A program made the translations under genes and the position numbers. A DNA stretch of 54,501 nt from Paracoccaceae bacterium (GTDB lineage Bacteria; Pseudomonadota; Alphaproteobacteria; Rhodobacterales; Rhodobacteraceae). Within the stretch, counting starts at the first letter, position 1. Each line of letters begins with the position of its first letter. Where the stretch lies: NCBI GenBank assembly GCA_020447005.1, contig JAGRDO010000054.1, forward strand, positions 1 through 54,501, given 5' to 3'. This document shows positions 1-7,698 of this stretch, piece by piece. Below the pieces are notes generated by a model. The model was not told the DNA's origin, did no database searches, and was given only the letters and a program-made list of their open reading frames with translations.

Positions 1-143
1 ACCTGGTCGAGCGATTCTTCTGCAAACTCAAACAGTTCCGCCGCATCGCCACCCGTTTCGAGAAGCACGCCACCAACTTCATGGCCGCTATCGCCCTCGC
101 CGCAACCCGCATCTGGGCCAGAGCTATTGAGTCCGCGTCCTAG
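1..143 (+). mobile_element. IS5-family transposase, C-terminal fragment (3' end of an insertion sequence)
   Basis: The frame starting at base 3 reads LVERFFCKLKQFRRIATRFE and runs to a TAG at 141-143. The VERFF-KLK-FRRIATR block is the hallmark C-terminal segment of IS5-family (IS427-like) DDE transposases, and its Glu is the third catalytic residue. The window begins inside the gene, so only about the last 46 residues are visible. The element lies antisense to, and slightly overlaps, the end of an Rhs core frame, so it appears to have inserted just after that core. I could not place the terminal inverted repeat or a target duplication. Confidence 0.85.
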
Positions 144-756
144 GCGTCCACAGCACTGGACCATGACCTAGGACAAGTATCTCCTCCCCCCTCGGGTCGG
201 CCCACCTCCCCGGGTTCTGCCTGACGTAACCATATACACTCGCCCCATCCACCAACCCCAGAGGGTCGGCCTCAATGTACCGCCCCATGGTCGGATCGTA
301 GTCGCGCATCCAGTTCTGGTGCAAGCCGGATTCGGCCTGGAACCACTGGCCGGGGAAGCGGAGGCCTATTCCGCCGGTGGCGACGTGCACTCCACCGAAG
401 GGCAAATACGAGGCCTCCCAGACCTTGACGCCGAGGTCGTTCGTCGCGAAGACAGGCCGGCCGATATGATCGGTGCGGATGAAGTAGATCTGCCCGCCCT
501 CGACCACCGCAACCACGCGCCCCTCCATCCAGACATATTGCCGGATCAGGGTCGAGCTTTGCGCCACGGGATCGTAGAGATATTCCGCGATGCGGTTGCC
601 GTCCTTGTCGTGGACGGCATGGATCACCTCCCCGGTCTGGGTCAGTTCCCGCACCACCTGCTGGCCCTGCGCGTTGTACTGGTAGTTCGCCTGCACCACC
701 CCGTTGATCGAGAAGGTGGCGAGCCGGTTCGCGGCATCGTAGGCTATTTCAAACAC
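124..756 (-). pseudogene. Orphan Rhs core module, variable tip lost to an IS insertion
   Basis: The 210-residue frame carries the C-terminal part of an Rhs protein. It has YD-type repeats (AYDAANRLATF), then the Rhs-associated core (RTDHIGRPVF, SYLPFGGVHV, LRFPGQWFQAESGLHQNWMRDYDP, GRYIEADPLGL, YGYVRQNPGR). Right after the core, where a toxin tip should start, only about 21 residues follow and they run into the transposase end. It starts with GTG, 18 bp downstream of the stop of the four-helix membrane gene, with a TGA just upstream in frame. It is therefore a displaced, orphan tip cassette rather than a full Rhs protein. Such orphan modules act as donors for tip switching in known Rhs loci; that role here is inferred. 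Confidence 0.8.
206..458. repeat. Direct repeat copy 1 (Rhs core)
   Basis: This segment aligns without gaps to 1608-1860 at a constant offset of 1402 bases, with scattered substitutions. It encodes the Rhs-associated core of the orphan cassette. The two copies have the same orientation and flank the toxin tip and immunity gene. Confidence 0.85.
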
Positions 757-774
757 GAAGCAGGTGCTTACCGA

Positions 775-1146
775 TCATTTGTTTGAATGGCGCAGAAGCC
801 AAAAGGCCACAACGGCAAACAGGATCAGCTCGAATACAAACGCGAAGAGCAGAATCGCAATACTGTTAGTGTGCCCGGCCAATATGGAGACAACGAAGTG
901 AACGAAGATTCCACCAGCAATCAAGAATATTCCGATCACAACAACAGTCCATTTGCGTAACACGATGCACACGAACAAAGAAAACGCGAGGATGGGGGCA
1001 TTGGTCATAACGGAGAATATGAGGTAAAACCATCTCTCATTTCCGTGAACATTTGGGGGGGGCCATAGCCCGGCCAAAAGCCATAGATAAGTTCCGATTG
1101 CCGCCACTCCAACAAAGATCTGCACAATTCTTGCTGTGATTGCCAT
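775..1146 (-). CDS. Small four-helix membrane protein, candidate Rhs immunity protein
   Basis: A 123-residue protein with four hydrophobic segments, roughly residues 8-29, 39-63, 66-90 and 94-118, and a short basic C-terminus (LLRHSNK). I do not recognise a named family. It begins 31 bp after the stop of the Rhs toxin tip on the same strand and is followed after 18 bp by an orphan Rhs core, which is exactly where an immunity gene sits in Rhs loci. The gene is visibly more AT-rich than the surrounding genome, as expected for a transferred tip/immunity cassette. A membrane immunity protein would suggest that the paired toxin attacks the envelope or periplasm, but this is inference. Confidence 0.65.
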   Translation of the reverse strand: MAITARIVQIFVGVAAIGTYLWLLAGLWPPPNVHGNERWFYLIFSVMTNAPILAFSLFVCIVLRKWTVVVIGIFLIAGGIFVHFVVSILAGHTNSIAILLFAFVFELILFAVVAFWLLRHSNK

Positions 1147-1177
1147 GCCGCCGACACCCTTCCGCTATGCGATCCAC

Positions 1178-2060
1178 TCAGTTTCGGGGAACTGGATTTG
1201 GCCAAACGGAATGCGGCCACCAGTTTCCACCATAGAATGCATTGTTCAGCCCGGTCTCCGAAAATGACATGAGATGATACAGATCAATATCGTCGCCGCA
1301 CACGCAACCGTCATCTCCGACATTACCTAGATTGCGGTTCTGATAGTCATAGAATATCAGTTTCTGTCGTATGCGATCATATATCTCGGATTGAGATGAA
1401 TTGTTTCCCCCACGGCTCCACGATTGTCGGATCGCAAAATCAGTTAGGACATTTACTACTCGGTTCTCACCACGACAGATTTCTGCGGCCGCGCGATAAT
1501 ACTCACATGTCGGACTTGCTGCAGCCTGCCGATCATAGTATTGGCACACGACGACGTTACCGTGACCGTCCCAATCCCAAGCCTCCAGTCCGAATGGATC
1601 GATATATCTCCCCGGGTTCTGCCTGACGTAGCCATAGATGCTCGCCCCATCCACCAACCCCAGCGGGTCCGCCTCGATGTACCGCCCGGTCGTCGGATCG
1701 TAGTCGCGCATCCAGTTCTGGTGCAAGCCCGATTCGGCCTGGAACCACTGGCCCGGGAAGCGCAGGTCGATGCCGCCGGTGGCGACATGGACGCCGCCGA
1801 AGGGGAGGTAGCTCGCCTCCCAGACCTTCATGCCGAGGTCGTTGGTGGCGAAGACCGGCCATGCGACCCGCCGCGTCATAGCCGTAGCCATAGCCCCCGC
1901 CCGATCGGTTGTCATAGGTGACGTTTCCGGCGGCATCATAGGTGAAGGCGCGGGTATGCCCGCCCGCCTCGGCGATGGAGGCGAGGCGGTTGTCCGACGA
2001 GCCATAGAGATAGCCGTCGGTCGCCACAGTCGCCGCGGCGAGGAAGGGACCCGGATCGAA
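1178..2060 (-). pseudogene. Rhs polymorphic toxin: repeats, core and C-terminal tip, broken by internal deletion and truncated at the 5' side
   Basis: Read right to left, one frame gives Rhs/YD repeats (YLYGSSDNRLASI, AFTYDAAGNVTYD, YGYDAAGRMA) down to about 1861. The frame then shifts to PVFATNDLG followed by the core (SYLPFGGVHV, QNWMRDYDPTTGRYIEADPLGL, YGYVRQNPGR) and a tip. Compared with the orphan copy, about 260 bp between DAA-R and IGRPVF are missing and the frame is lost, so repeats and toxin are no longer fused. The tip (about 120 residues after IDPFGLE) contains cysteines in an ICRGEN segment and a CVCGDD segment, then LYHLMSFSETGL, a layout that loosely resembles other uncharacterised Rhs tips. 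No enzyme class can be assigned. No Rhs sequence is seen upstream of about 2060, so most of the gene is missing. The core-tip frame itself is open from 2005. Confidence 0.75.
1608..1860. repeat. Direct repeat copy 2 (Rhs core)
   Basis: Homologous to 206-458 in the same orientation, at constant spacing. Similarity stops abruptly at 1860, at a GGCC/GGCCGG motif where the internal deletion joins the Rhs repeat region. Recombination between the copies would remove the 1.4-kb toxin tip/immunity cassette. Confidence 0.85.
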
Positions 2061-2158
2061 GACGTAACAGGGCACCAGGCCCGTGGCGTCTGCGCGCCGG
2101 TTCGGGTAACGATGGCGCAAGGGTAGAGGCGGGACCGTCACGCGGATCAGAGAGGGCA

Positions 2159-3136
2159 ATGATGGACAGTACGGCACATGACCGGATCCCCGAGATCGCG
2201 CTGGGCTGGCACCGCGAGGGGCGCGGCGCGGCGCTGGCAACGGTGATCGAGACATGGGGGTCGGCCCCGCGCCGGGTCGGAAGCCAGCTTGCGATCTCGG
2301 GCGCGGGGGACATGGCGGGTTCGGTTTCGGGCGGCTGTGTCGAGGGCGCGGTCGTTGCCGAGGCCGCTGAGGCGCTGGCGGATGGCCGCGCGCGCGTCCT
2401 GACCTATGGGGTGAGCGACGATGATGCCTTTTCGGTCGGACTTGCCTGCGGGGGCACGATTCGTGTTCTGGTCGAGCCGGTGGGCGCCGCGCTGGACGAG
2501 GCGCTTCTGGCCGGGCTGGTCGCCGCGCGTGCCGCCCGCCGGCCCATCGCCTATATCGCCGATCTTTCCGGCGGGGCGCCGCGTCTTGAAGGCGCCGGCG
2601 CCGCCCTGGTCGAGCGGTTCCGGGGCGACCGTTCGGGGATCGAGGGCGAGAGGTTCATCGGCATCCACAATCCTCCATTGCGGCTTTTCGCAGTCGGCGC
2701 GGTCCATATCGCGCAAGCGCTTGTTCCGATGGCGCGGGCCTGCGGGCATGATGTGACCCTCATCGACCCGCGAGAGGCCTTCGGTTCGGCCGCACGCTTT
2801 CCCGGGGTTGCGATCAGCCATGACTGGCCTGACGAGGCGCTGGGCGCGGCCGCGCTCGATGCCCGCTGCTCTGTTGTCACGCTGAGCCATGATCCCAAGA
2901 TCGACGATCCGGCGCTGGTTGCCGCGCTGCGGTCGGATGTCTTCTATATCGGCAGCCTCGGGTCGACGCGGACCCATGCCAAGCGGCTGGACCGGCTGGC
3001 GGGGGCCGGGTTCGATGCCGCCGCGCTGGCGCGCATTCATGCCCCGATCGGCCTGCCCATCGGCGCGCAGAGCCCGGCCGAGATCGCGCTGGCGATCATG
3101 GCCGAGATCACCCGCGTCCTGCGGAGCGGCGCGTGA
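2159..3136 (+). CDS. XdhC/CoxI family protein
   Basis: A 325-residue XdhC/CoxI-family protein. In characterised members this family binds molybdenum cofactor and helps sulfurate and insert it into xanthine dehydrogenase-type enzymes. The N-terminal half has the family block ATVIETWGSAPRRVGSQLAI and GSVSGGCVEGAV. The C-terminal half is a Rossmann-like domain (LFAVGAVHIAQAL, VTLIDPREAF, YIGSLGSTRTHAKR). A purine-rich stretch precedes two tandem ATGs (2159 and 2162); either could be the start. The stop overlaps the next gene by GTGA, so the two are coupled. No molybdenum hydroxylase subunits lie in the window. Confidence 0.85.
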   Translation: MMDSTAHDRIPEIALGWHREGRGAALATVIETWGSAPRRVGSQLAISGAGDMAGSVSGGCVEGAVVAEAAEALADGRARVLTYGVSDDDAFSVGLACGGTIRVLVEPVGAALDEALLAGLVAARAARRPIAYIADLSGGAPRLEGAGAALVERFRGDRSGIEGERFIGIHNPPLRLFAVGAVHIAQALVPMARACGHDVTLIDPREAFGSAARFPGVAISHDWPDEALGAAALDARCSVVTLSHDPKIDDPALVAALRSDVFYIGSLGSTRTHAKRLDRLAGAGFDAAALARIHAPIGLPIGAQSPAEIALAIMAEITRVLRSGA

Positions 3137-4164
3137 TTTTCGCCCGGGTGCCACCGGGGGAGGCGCTGGGCGCGGTTCTTGCCCATTCGGTTGTCGCCGG
3201 CAAGCGGCGTATCGCGAAAGGAAGCGTGCTGGGCCCCGAGGAGGTAGCCGCGCTGATCGGCGCGGGGCGCGACACGATCAGCATTGCGCGGCTGGAGCCG
3301 GGTGATGTCGGCGAAGAGGCCGCGGCGGCAAGGCTGGCCGCGGCGATGGTGCCCGATCCGGCGGGGGCGGGCCTGCGGGTAACCGCGCCCCATGCCGGGC
3401 GCGTCAACCTTCACGCCACGCGTCCCGGCCTTGCCGAGTTCGAGCCGTCGCGCATCCATGCGCTGAACCGGGTCGATCCTGCGATGACAGTGGCGGTTCT
3501 GGCCCCGCTGACGCGCGTGACGAAGGGGCAGATGGTCGCCACGATCAAGATCATTCCCTACGCCGTCGCGGACGAAACGCTGCGCCGCGCCGAGGCGCTG
3601 GCGCGCGCGGTGCTCAGGGTGCGGCCGGTCGAACGCCGCTCGGCCGGGCTGGTTCTGACAGAGGCCGCGGGCGAAACCGGCGGGCGGAACGCGGCGCTGG
3701 CGGAAAAGGCGCGCCTGGCGGTCGCGGGGCGGCTTGCGGCCCTTGGCATCGATCTGGCCGGGACGCGGGCGGTGGCGCATGAGCGGGCGGCCCTGGCCGA
3801 GGCGCTGGTATCGGTGCCGGGCGAGATGGTGCTGATCCTGACGGCGGCGGCCACGGCGGACCTGCACGATACCGCGCCCGAGGCGGTGCACCTTGCGGGG
3901 GGCAGCGTTCAGCGCTTCGGGATGCCGGTCGATCCCGGAAACCTGTTGTTTTTCGGCGAATTGCCCGGGCGGCCGGTGATCGGCCTGCCGGGATGCGCCC
4001 GTTCGCCCGCGCTGAACGGTGCCGACTGGGTGCTGGAACGGATCGCCTGCGGGCTGGTGCCGAGCGACGACGAAATCGCGATGATGGGGGTTGGCGGGCT
4101 GCTGAAGGAAATTCCGACGCGCCCCCAGCCGCGCGACAGGGTGGCAAGGCGCGGGCCCGGATAG
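3133..4164 (+). CDS. Molybdopterin-binding protein (MoaB/MoeA-like domain)
   Basis: A 343-residue molybdopterin-binding protein. It carries features of MoaB/MogA/MoeA-type domains: HALNRVDPAMTVAVL, VLTEAAGETGGRNAA, a segment around GEMVLILTAAATADLHDT, and PVDPGNLLFFGEL then PVIGLPGCARSP near the end. Related alphaproteobacterial proteins are sometimes fused to, or followed by, a MocA-like nucleotidyltransferase for the cytosine dinucleotide form of the cofactor. No MocA motif follows the TAG here. The GTG start overlaps the XdhC stop, linking both to cofactor handling for a molybdenum enzyme encoded elsewhere. Confidence 0.8.
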   Translation: MIFARVPPGEALGAVLAHSVVAGKRRIAKGSVLGPEEVAALIGAGRDTISIARLEPGDVGEEAAAARLAAAMVPDPAGAGLRVTAPHAGRVNLHATRPGLAEFEPSRIHALNRVDPAMTVAVLAPLTRVTKGQMVATIKIIPYAVADETLRRAEALARAVLRVRPVERRSAGLVLTEAAGETGGRNAALAEKARLAVAGRLAALGIDLAGTRAVAHERAALAEALVSVPGEMVLILTAAATADLHDTAPEAVHLAGGSVQRFGMPVDPGNLLFFGELPGRPVIGLPGCARSPALNGADWVLERIACGLVPSDDEIAMMGVGGLLKEIPTRPQPRDRVARRGPG

Positions 4165-4309
4165 GCGGCGGATTTTCATCAGGTTGCAGGTCAGACGGCC
4201 CTACCGGCCCCGGCACCGGTCCTGACCGGGGCAAGCCGGATCGGCCGGGTGGCGGTGCCCGGTGTGATCTTCCCGATGGAGGTGAGCAGGCCGGCCAGCC
4301 GCGCGGGGA

Positions 4310-5206
4310 TCACCCGCGCGCTTGGGCCGGATCGGGGCGGCGCCCGTTGCCGCGCGCGAGGTCGAGCGCGCCGTCAAGCGGGGTTCCCAAAGGTGCGACG
4401 CGGTCGGCGATGACATTTGCCGGCAGATAGGCCGCGACGCTTTCGGATGCGCCGCCGGTCAGGCAGACCGGCTCGCCCGGGCGCCAGCCGATTGCCGTCA
4501 TCGTCGTCACGACATAGGCCGCCGCATCGGTCATGATCGCCCGCGCGGTTTCGTCCCCGGCCGCGGCGGCATCGGCGACGGTCGGGGCGAAGGCTGCAAC
4601 CTCGCCCGGTGCGGCGCGGCTTGCGAATTCGATCAGCCTGCCGGTCTGCCCCGAGAACCGGGCGAGGAGTGCCCGCGTCAGCCCGGTGGCCGGGGCAAGC
4701 CCGTCCTGCGCGGCCAGCGTGGCCGAAAGCGCACGGCGGCTGATCCAGTAGCCCGATGCCTCATCGCCAAGGCGGGCGCCCCAACCGCCGACGATCCGGT
4801 GTTCGCCCGCCTTCTGGCGCGCAACGAATGACCCCGTGCCGAGTGCTGCAAGCGTGCCGTCGCCTGCGCCGAAGGCGCCGCGCAGGGCGGTCTGGCGATC
4901 GCTTCCGACGGTGGCGTTGGTCAGCGGAAGGGCCGCGCGGACCTTTTCGGCATCTCTGTCTTCGGTCACGCCGGCAAGGCCGAGATGGGCCGGCACCGGC
5001 AAGAGCGCGGCGACCGTGGTCCCGGCCCTGGCGGCCAGTCCGGCGAGGCCGTCGCGGATCGCGCCGACCGCCCCCGAGAAATCGGAAAAGACATTCGCCG
5101 GACCGCCGGTGTGATCGGTGCGAACGCCGTCGCGGACCAGCGCAAGCCGGCACCCCGTGCCGCCGCCGTCCACCGCCAGAAAGGATGTATCGGTCGAATT
5201 TGTCAT
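4310..5206 (-). CDS. BadF/BadG/BcrA/BcrD-type ATPase, probable N-acetylglucosamine/glucosamine kinase
   Basis: A 298-residue ASKHA-fold kinase. The phosphate-binding loop FLAVDGGGTGCRLALV lies at the N-terminus, followed by GLAGVTEDRDAE, GSDRQTALRGAF, ALGTGSFVAR, GGWGARLGDEASGYWI and VCLTGGASESVA. This pattern matches the BadF/BcrA family members annotated as glucosamine or GlcNAc kinases, which phosphorylate amino sugars from wall recycling or chitin. The substrate is inferred from similarity of motifs only. The frame is open further upstream, but MTNSTDTSFLAVDGGG at 5206 fits the family start. The gene converges on the molybdopterin-binding gene. Confidence 0.8.
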   Translation of the reverse strand: MTNSTDTSFLAVDGGGTGCRLALVRDGVRTDHTGGPANVFSDFSGAVGAIRDGLAGLAARAGTTVAALLPVPAHLGLAGVTEDRDAEKVRAALPLTNATVGSDRQTALRGAFGAGDGTLAALGTGSFVARQKAGEHRIVGGWGARLGDEASGYWISRRALSATLAAQDGLAPATGLTRALLARFSGQTGRLIEFASRAAPGEVAAFAPTVADAAAAGDETARAIMTDAAAYVVTTMTAIGWRPGEPVCLTGGASESVAAYLPANVIADRVAPLGTPLDGALDLARGNGRRPDPAQARG

Positions 5207-5379
5207 GCGGTTCCTATAGACAGGCTTCGGCCCGGCAAGAAGCACAATTTCAGGGCGGCTGGCGCGGCGGGGCGGGGCGTGCCGGATTTCGCCACCCATG
5301 CGGGGGATGGGACGACTGCTCTGGGCAGGCGGGCCGGTACGCGCTATGCTGGCGGCAGTGACCGTGCTGGATGAGGCGC

Positions 5380-5760
5380 ATGAAGATATTCCTCGGGATC
5401 GTCCCCCTTCTGACCGTGCTTGGCCTGGCGCAACCGGCCAGTTCCTTCACCGCCGAAAACGGGCTGGAGGTTCTGGCGACCGGTTCGCGGGACTTCACGG
5501 TGCCCTATGGCGGCCTGTCCGGCCCCGCCGATTTCTGGTGCGCGGCCGGCGATTATGCGCTGCGCGAACTGGGGCTTCGGTCCGGGGCGCAGATCTATCG
5601 CACATCGGCGGCGCCGCGCCGTGCCGGCGACGGGATGCGCTTTTCGCTGGATGCGACGGCGGCCGTGCGGTCGACCGGGCTTTTGCTGATCGGTCCGAAA
5701 ACCGCGGGGATCACGGCGGGCCATGCCCGTTCCCTGTGCGACATCCCCCTGAAGCGCTAG
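5380..5760 (+). CDS. Small exported hypothetical protein
   Basis: A 126-residue protein of unknown function with a clear signal peptide (MKIFLGIVPLLTVLGLAQPASS). The mature part has two cysteines, one in FWCAAGDYALRELG and one near the C-terminus in HARSLCDIPLKR, which could form a disulfide in the periplasm. A GATGAGG motif just ahead favours the ATG at 5380 over one at 5371. It is divergent from the sugar kinase, with a 173-bp gap. No family was recognised. Confidence 0.6.
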   Translation: MKIFLGIVPLLTVLGLAQPASSFTAENGLEVLATGSRDFTVPYGGLSGPADFWCAAGDYALRELGLRSGAQIYRTSAAPRRAGDGMRFSLDATAAVRSTGLLLIGPKTAGITAGHARSLCDIPLKR

Positions 5761-5821
5761 ACCGGCGCCCCGCCGCCGGTCGGGGCTAGGCAAGCCCCGA
5801 GGCGCCGATATACTGCGCCCC

Positions 5822-6565
5822 ATGAATTTGGTCGTCTATTCCGCGCATTACGGTACCGCCGATCCGCTGAACCCGGAGGTGTTCGGCGGATTTGACACCG
5901 CGCGGAAGGTGCTGTTCACCGACCGGCCCGGCATCCGCCTGCCCGGGGTCGAGGTCATTGTCGATCCCACCGACGGGCTGGACCCCGCCCGAGCCTCGCG
6001 CCGGGCCAAGCTGATGCCGCACCGGTATTTTCCGGACATGGAGCATTCGCTCTGGCTTGACAACAAGTCGCGGCTGAAGCGCGACCCGCAAGAGGTGCTT
6101 TCGGTGCTTCGCGCCCAGAGCGATGCCGATTTCCTTGCCTTCCCGCATTTCCGGCGCGACTGCGTCTATCAGGAAGGGCAGGCGGTCTGGGAAAACGGGC
6201 TGGACGATTACCGGCTGGTCAGGTCCCGGATGGACGCCTACCGGGCCGAGGGCATGCCTGCCCATGCCGGGCTGATCGAGGGGCATTTCCTGTTCCGCCG
6301 CCACAACGCCCCCGATCTGATCCGCTTTGGCGAGCGCTGGTTCGAACATGTGCTGCGCTATTCGCGGCGCGACCAGATTTCCTTTCCCTATCTCGTCTGG
6401 AAACTGGGGCTTCGTTATGAATTCATCACCGCGCTTGACTGGCGGGAGACGGTGGAGTTCACCGTCTTCGACCGCAAGGCGCGGAAAACCGACTTTCCCC
6501 GCAAGAACGCGGCCTATCAGCAGCTTCGCGGCATCTGGCACAGGCTGCGCCGGCGGTTGCGCTGA
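5822..6565 (+). CDS. DUF616 (TOD1/MUCI70-like) glycosyltransferase-like protein
   Basis: A 247-residue protein with DUF616-type motifs: VVYSAHYGTADPL, VLFTDRP, RASRRAKLMPHRYFPDMEHSLWLDNKSRLK, FPHFRRDCVYQE, and GLIEGHFLFRRHN followed by RFGERWFEHVLRYSRRDQISFPYL. The family is regarded as glycosyltransferase-like (GT-A fold) and the LWLDN segment stands where a metal/nucleotide-sugar site would be expected. A role in surface glycan synthesis is inferred; a capsule block lies 2.3 kb away but is not linked. The end overlaps the YjbQ gene by one base. Confidence 0.75.
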   Translation: MNLVVYSAHYGTADPLNPEVFGGFDTARKVLFTDRPGIRLPGVEVIVDPTDGLDPARASRRAKLMPHRYFPDMEHSLWLDNKSRLKRDPQEVLSVLRAQSDADFLAFPHFRRDCVYQEGQAVWENGLDDYRLVRSRMDAYRAEGMPAHAGLIEGHFLFRRHNAPDLIRFGERWFEHVLRYSRRDQISFPYLVWKLGLRYEFITALDWRETVEFTVFDRKARKTDFPRKNAAYQQLRGIWHRLRRRLR

Positions 6566-6981
6566 TGATGCAGGCCACCCTGACAATCGCGACCCGGGGC
6601 GCGGGCCTTTACGAGTTCACCGACAGGGTGCGGGGCGTCTGCCTTGGTCAGGGCGACGGGCTTTTGACGCTTTTTGTCCGGCACAGCTCATGCTCGCTTC
6701 TGATCCAGGAAAACGGTGACCCGGATGTGCAGCGCGACCTGCAAGCGTTCTTTCGCCGGCTGGTGCCGCCCGCCGACGATCCTTCGATGAGGTATCTTCG
6801 CCATCTGCAGGAAGGACCCGATGACATGCCCGCCCATATCAAGGCGTCGATGCTGCCGGTCAGCCTTTCGATCCCGGTCATGGGGGGGCGACCGGCGCTG
6901 GGAACATGGCAGGGGATCTACCTGTTCGAACATCGCCAGTCGCCCCATGACCGCCTGGTGGTGGCGTGTCTCACATCCTAG
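6565..6981 (+). CDS. YjbQ/UPF0047 family protein (secondary thiamine-phosphate synthase-like)
   Basis: A 138-residue single-domain UPF0047 protein. The family signatures are the N-terminal TIATRGAGLYEFTDRV, LTLFVRHSSCSLLIQENGDPDVQRDL, and the conserved MPAHIKASMLPVSLSIPV then GTWQGIYLFEHR. These carry the His/Glu residues of the family active site. Some members have weak thiamine-phosphate synthase activity; the physiological role is unsettled. Tandem ATGs at 6565 and 6568 are both possible starts. Confidence 0.85.
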   Translation: MMQATLTIATRGAGLYEFTDRVRGVCLGQGDGLLTLFVRHSSCSLLIQENGDPDVQRDLQAFFRRLVPPADDPSMRYLRHLQEGPDDMPAHIKASMLPVSLSIPVMGGRPALGTWQGIYLFEHRQSPHDRLVVACLTS

Positions 6982-7230
6982 GCGCGGCCCCGGTCGCGCC
7001 GGCGGTGAGGTGTCCGAGGGCGGTCGGATCGTCGGGCCGCAAGACCGCGGCCGGTTCCGGGATTGCCCTGCAATACGCAACCGCCGGGTGAAGGGTACTG
7101 GGAAAATACGGTGATCTTTCCCCGGTGCCGTCCTGCGCTATCTGGTAGGTGCAACTACCCCCTACCCAAAGCCTTGCGGGTTCCCTATAGTCGCTGTGGC
7201 TAGTCGGGTTATTGGACCAAGGGGAACGGA
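6982..7230. other. Intergenic region upstream of nrdR
   Basis: A 249-bp gap with no convincing coding frame. The right half (about 7085-7230) is less GC-rich and probably contains the nrdR-ribD promoter. A TTGCGG at about 7175 with a TGGCTA 17 bases downstream is the only -35/-10-like pair I saw, and it is weak. No NrdR box or riboswitch was recognised. Confidence 0.4.
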
Positions 7231-7698
7231 ATGCGCTGCCCGTTTTGCGGAAATGTCGATACGCAGGTCAAGGATTCGCGCCCTGCCGAAGATCACGTTG
7301 CCATCCGGCGGCGACGGTTCTGCCCGGCTTGCGGGGGCCGTTTCACCACCTATGAACGCGTCCAGTTGCGCGACCTCGTGGTCATCAAATCCTCGGGCAA
7401 ACGCGAGGATTTCGATCGCGACAAGATGGAACGCTCGATCCGTATCGCGATGCAGAAACGGCCGATCGAGCCGGAGCGCATCGATCAGATGATTTCGGGT
7501 ATCGTGCGCCGACTGGAAAGCCTGGGCGAGACGGATATCCCGTCCAAGACCATCGGCGAGATCGTGATGGAGACGCTGGCCCGGATCGACACGGTTTCCT
7601 ACGTGCGTTTCGCCAGCGTTTACAAGAACTTCCAGGCGGCGGACGACTTTGACAAGTTTGTCTCGGAACTGCGCCCGAACGCTGCAGCGGACGAGTGA
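7231..7698 (+). CDS. nrdR: Transcriptional repressor NrdR
   Basis: A 155-residue NrdR, the ATP/dATP-sensing repressor of ribonucleotide reductase genes. The N-terminal zinc ribbon is complete (MRCPFCG at 3/6 and [12 protein letters not shown]), followed by the ATP-cone domain starting [21 protein letters not shown] and ending [14 protein letters not shown]. Length is typical of the family. A GTGA overlap couples it to ribD, a common nrdR-rib arrangement in proteobacteria. Confidence 0.97.
   Translation: MRCPFCGNVDTQVKDSRPAEDHVAIRRRRFCPACGGRFTTYERVQLRDLVVIKSSGKREDFDRDKMERSIRIAMQKRPIEPERIDQMISGIVRRLESLGETDIPSKTIGEIVMETLARIDTVSYVRFASVYKNFQAADDFDKFVSELRPNAAADE

Noticed and set aside
1005-1220. 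Alternative frame overlapping the membrane immunity candidate
   Set aside because: It shifts frame within the membrane gene and gives text with no hydrophobic or motif pattern.
2147-4179. Long antisense frames over the XdhC and molybdopterin-binding genes
   Set aside because: Low-complexity Arg/Gly/Pro text without motifs, opposite to recognised proteins.
4165-4309. Continuation of the molybdopterin-binding frame past its TAG as a MocA domain
   Set aside because: The in-frame text after the stop shows no nucleotidyltransferase motif and soon hits the converging kinase gene.
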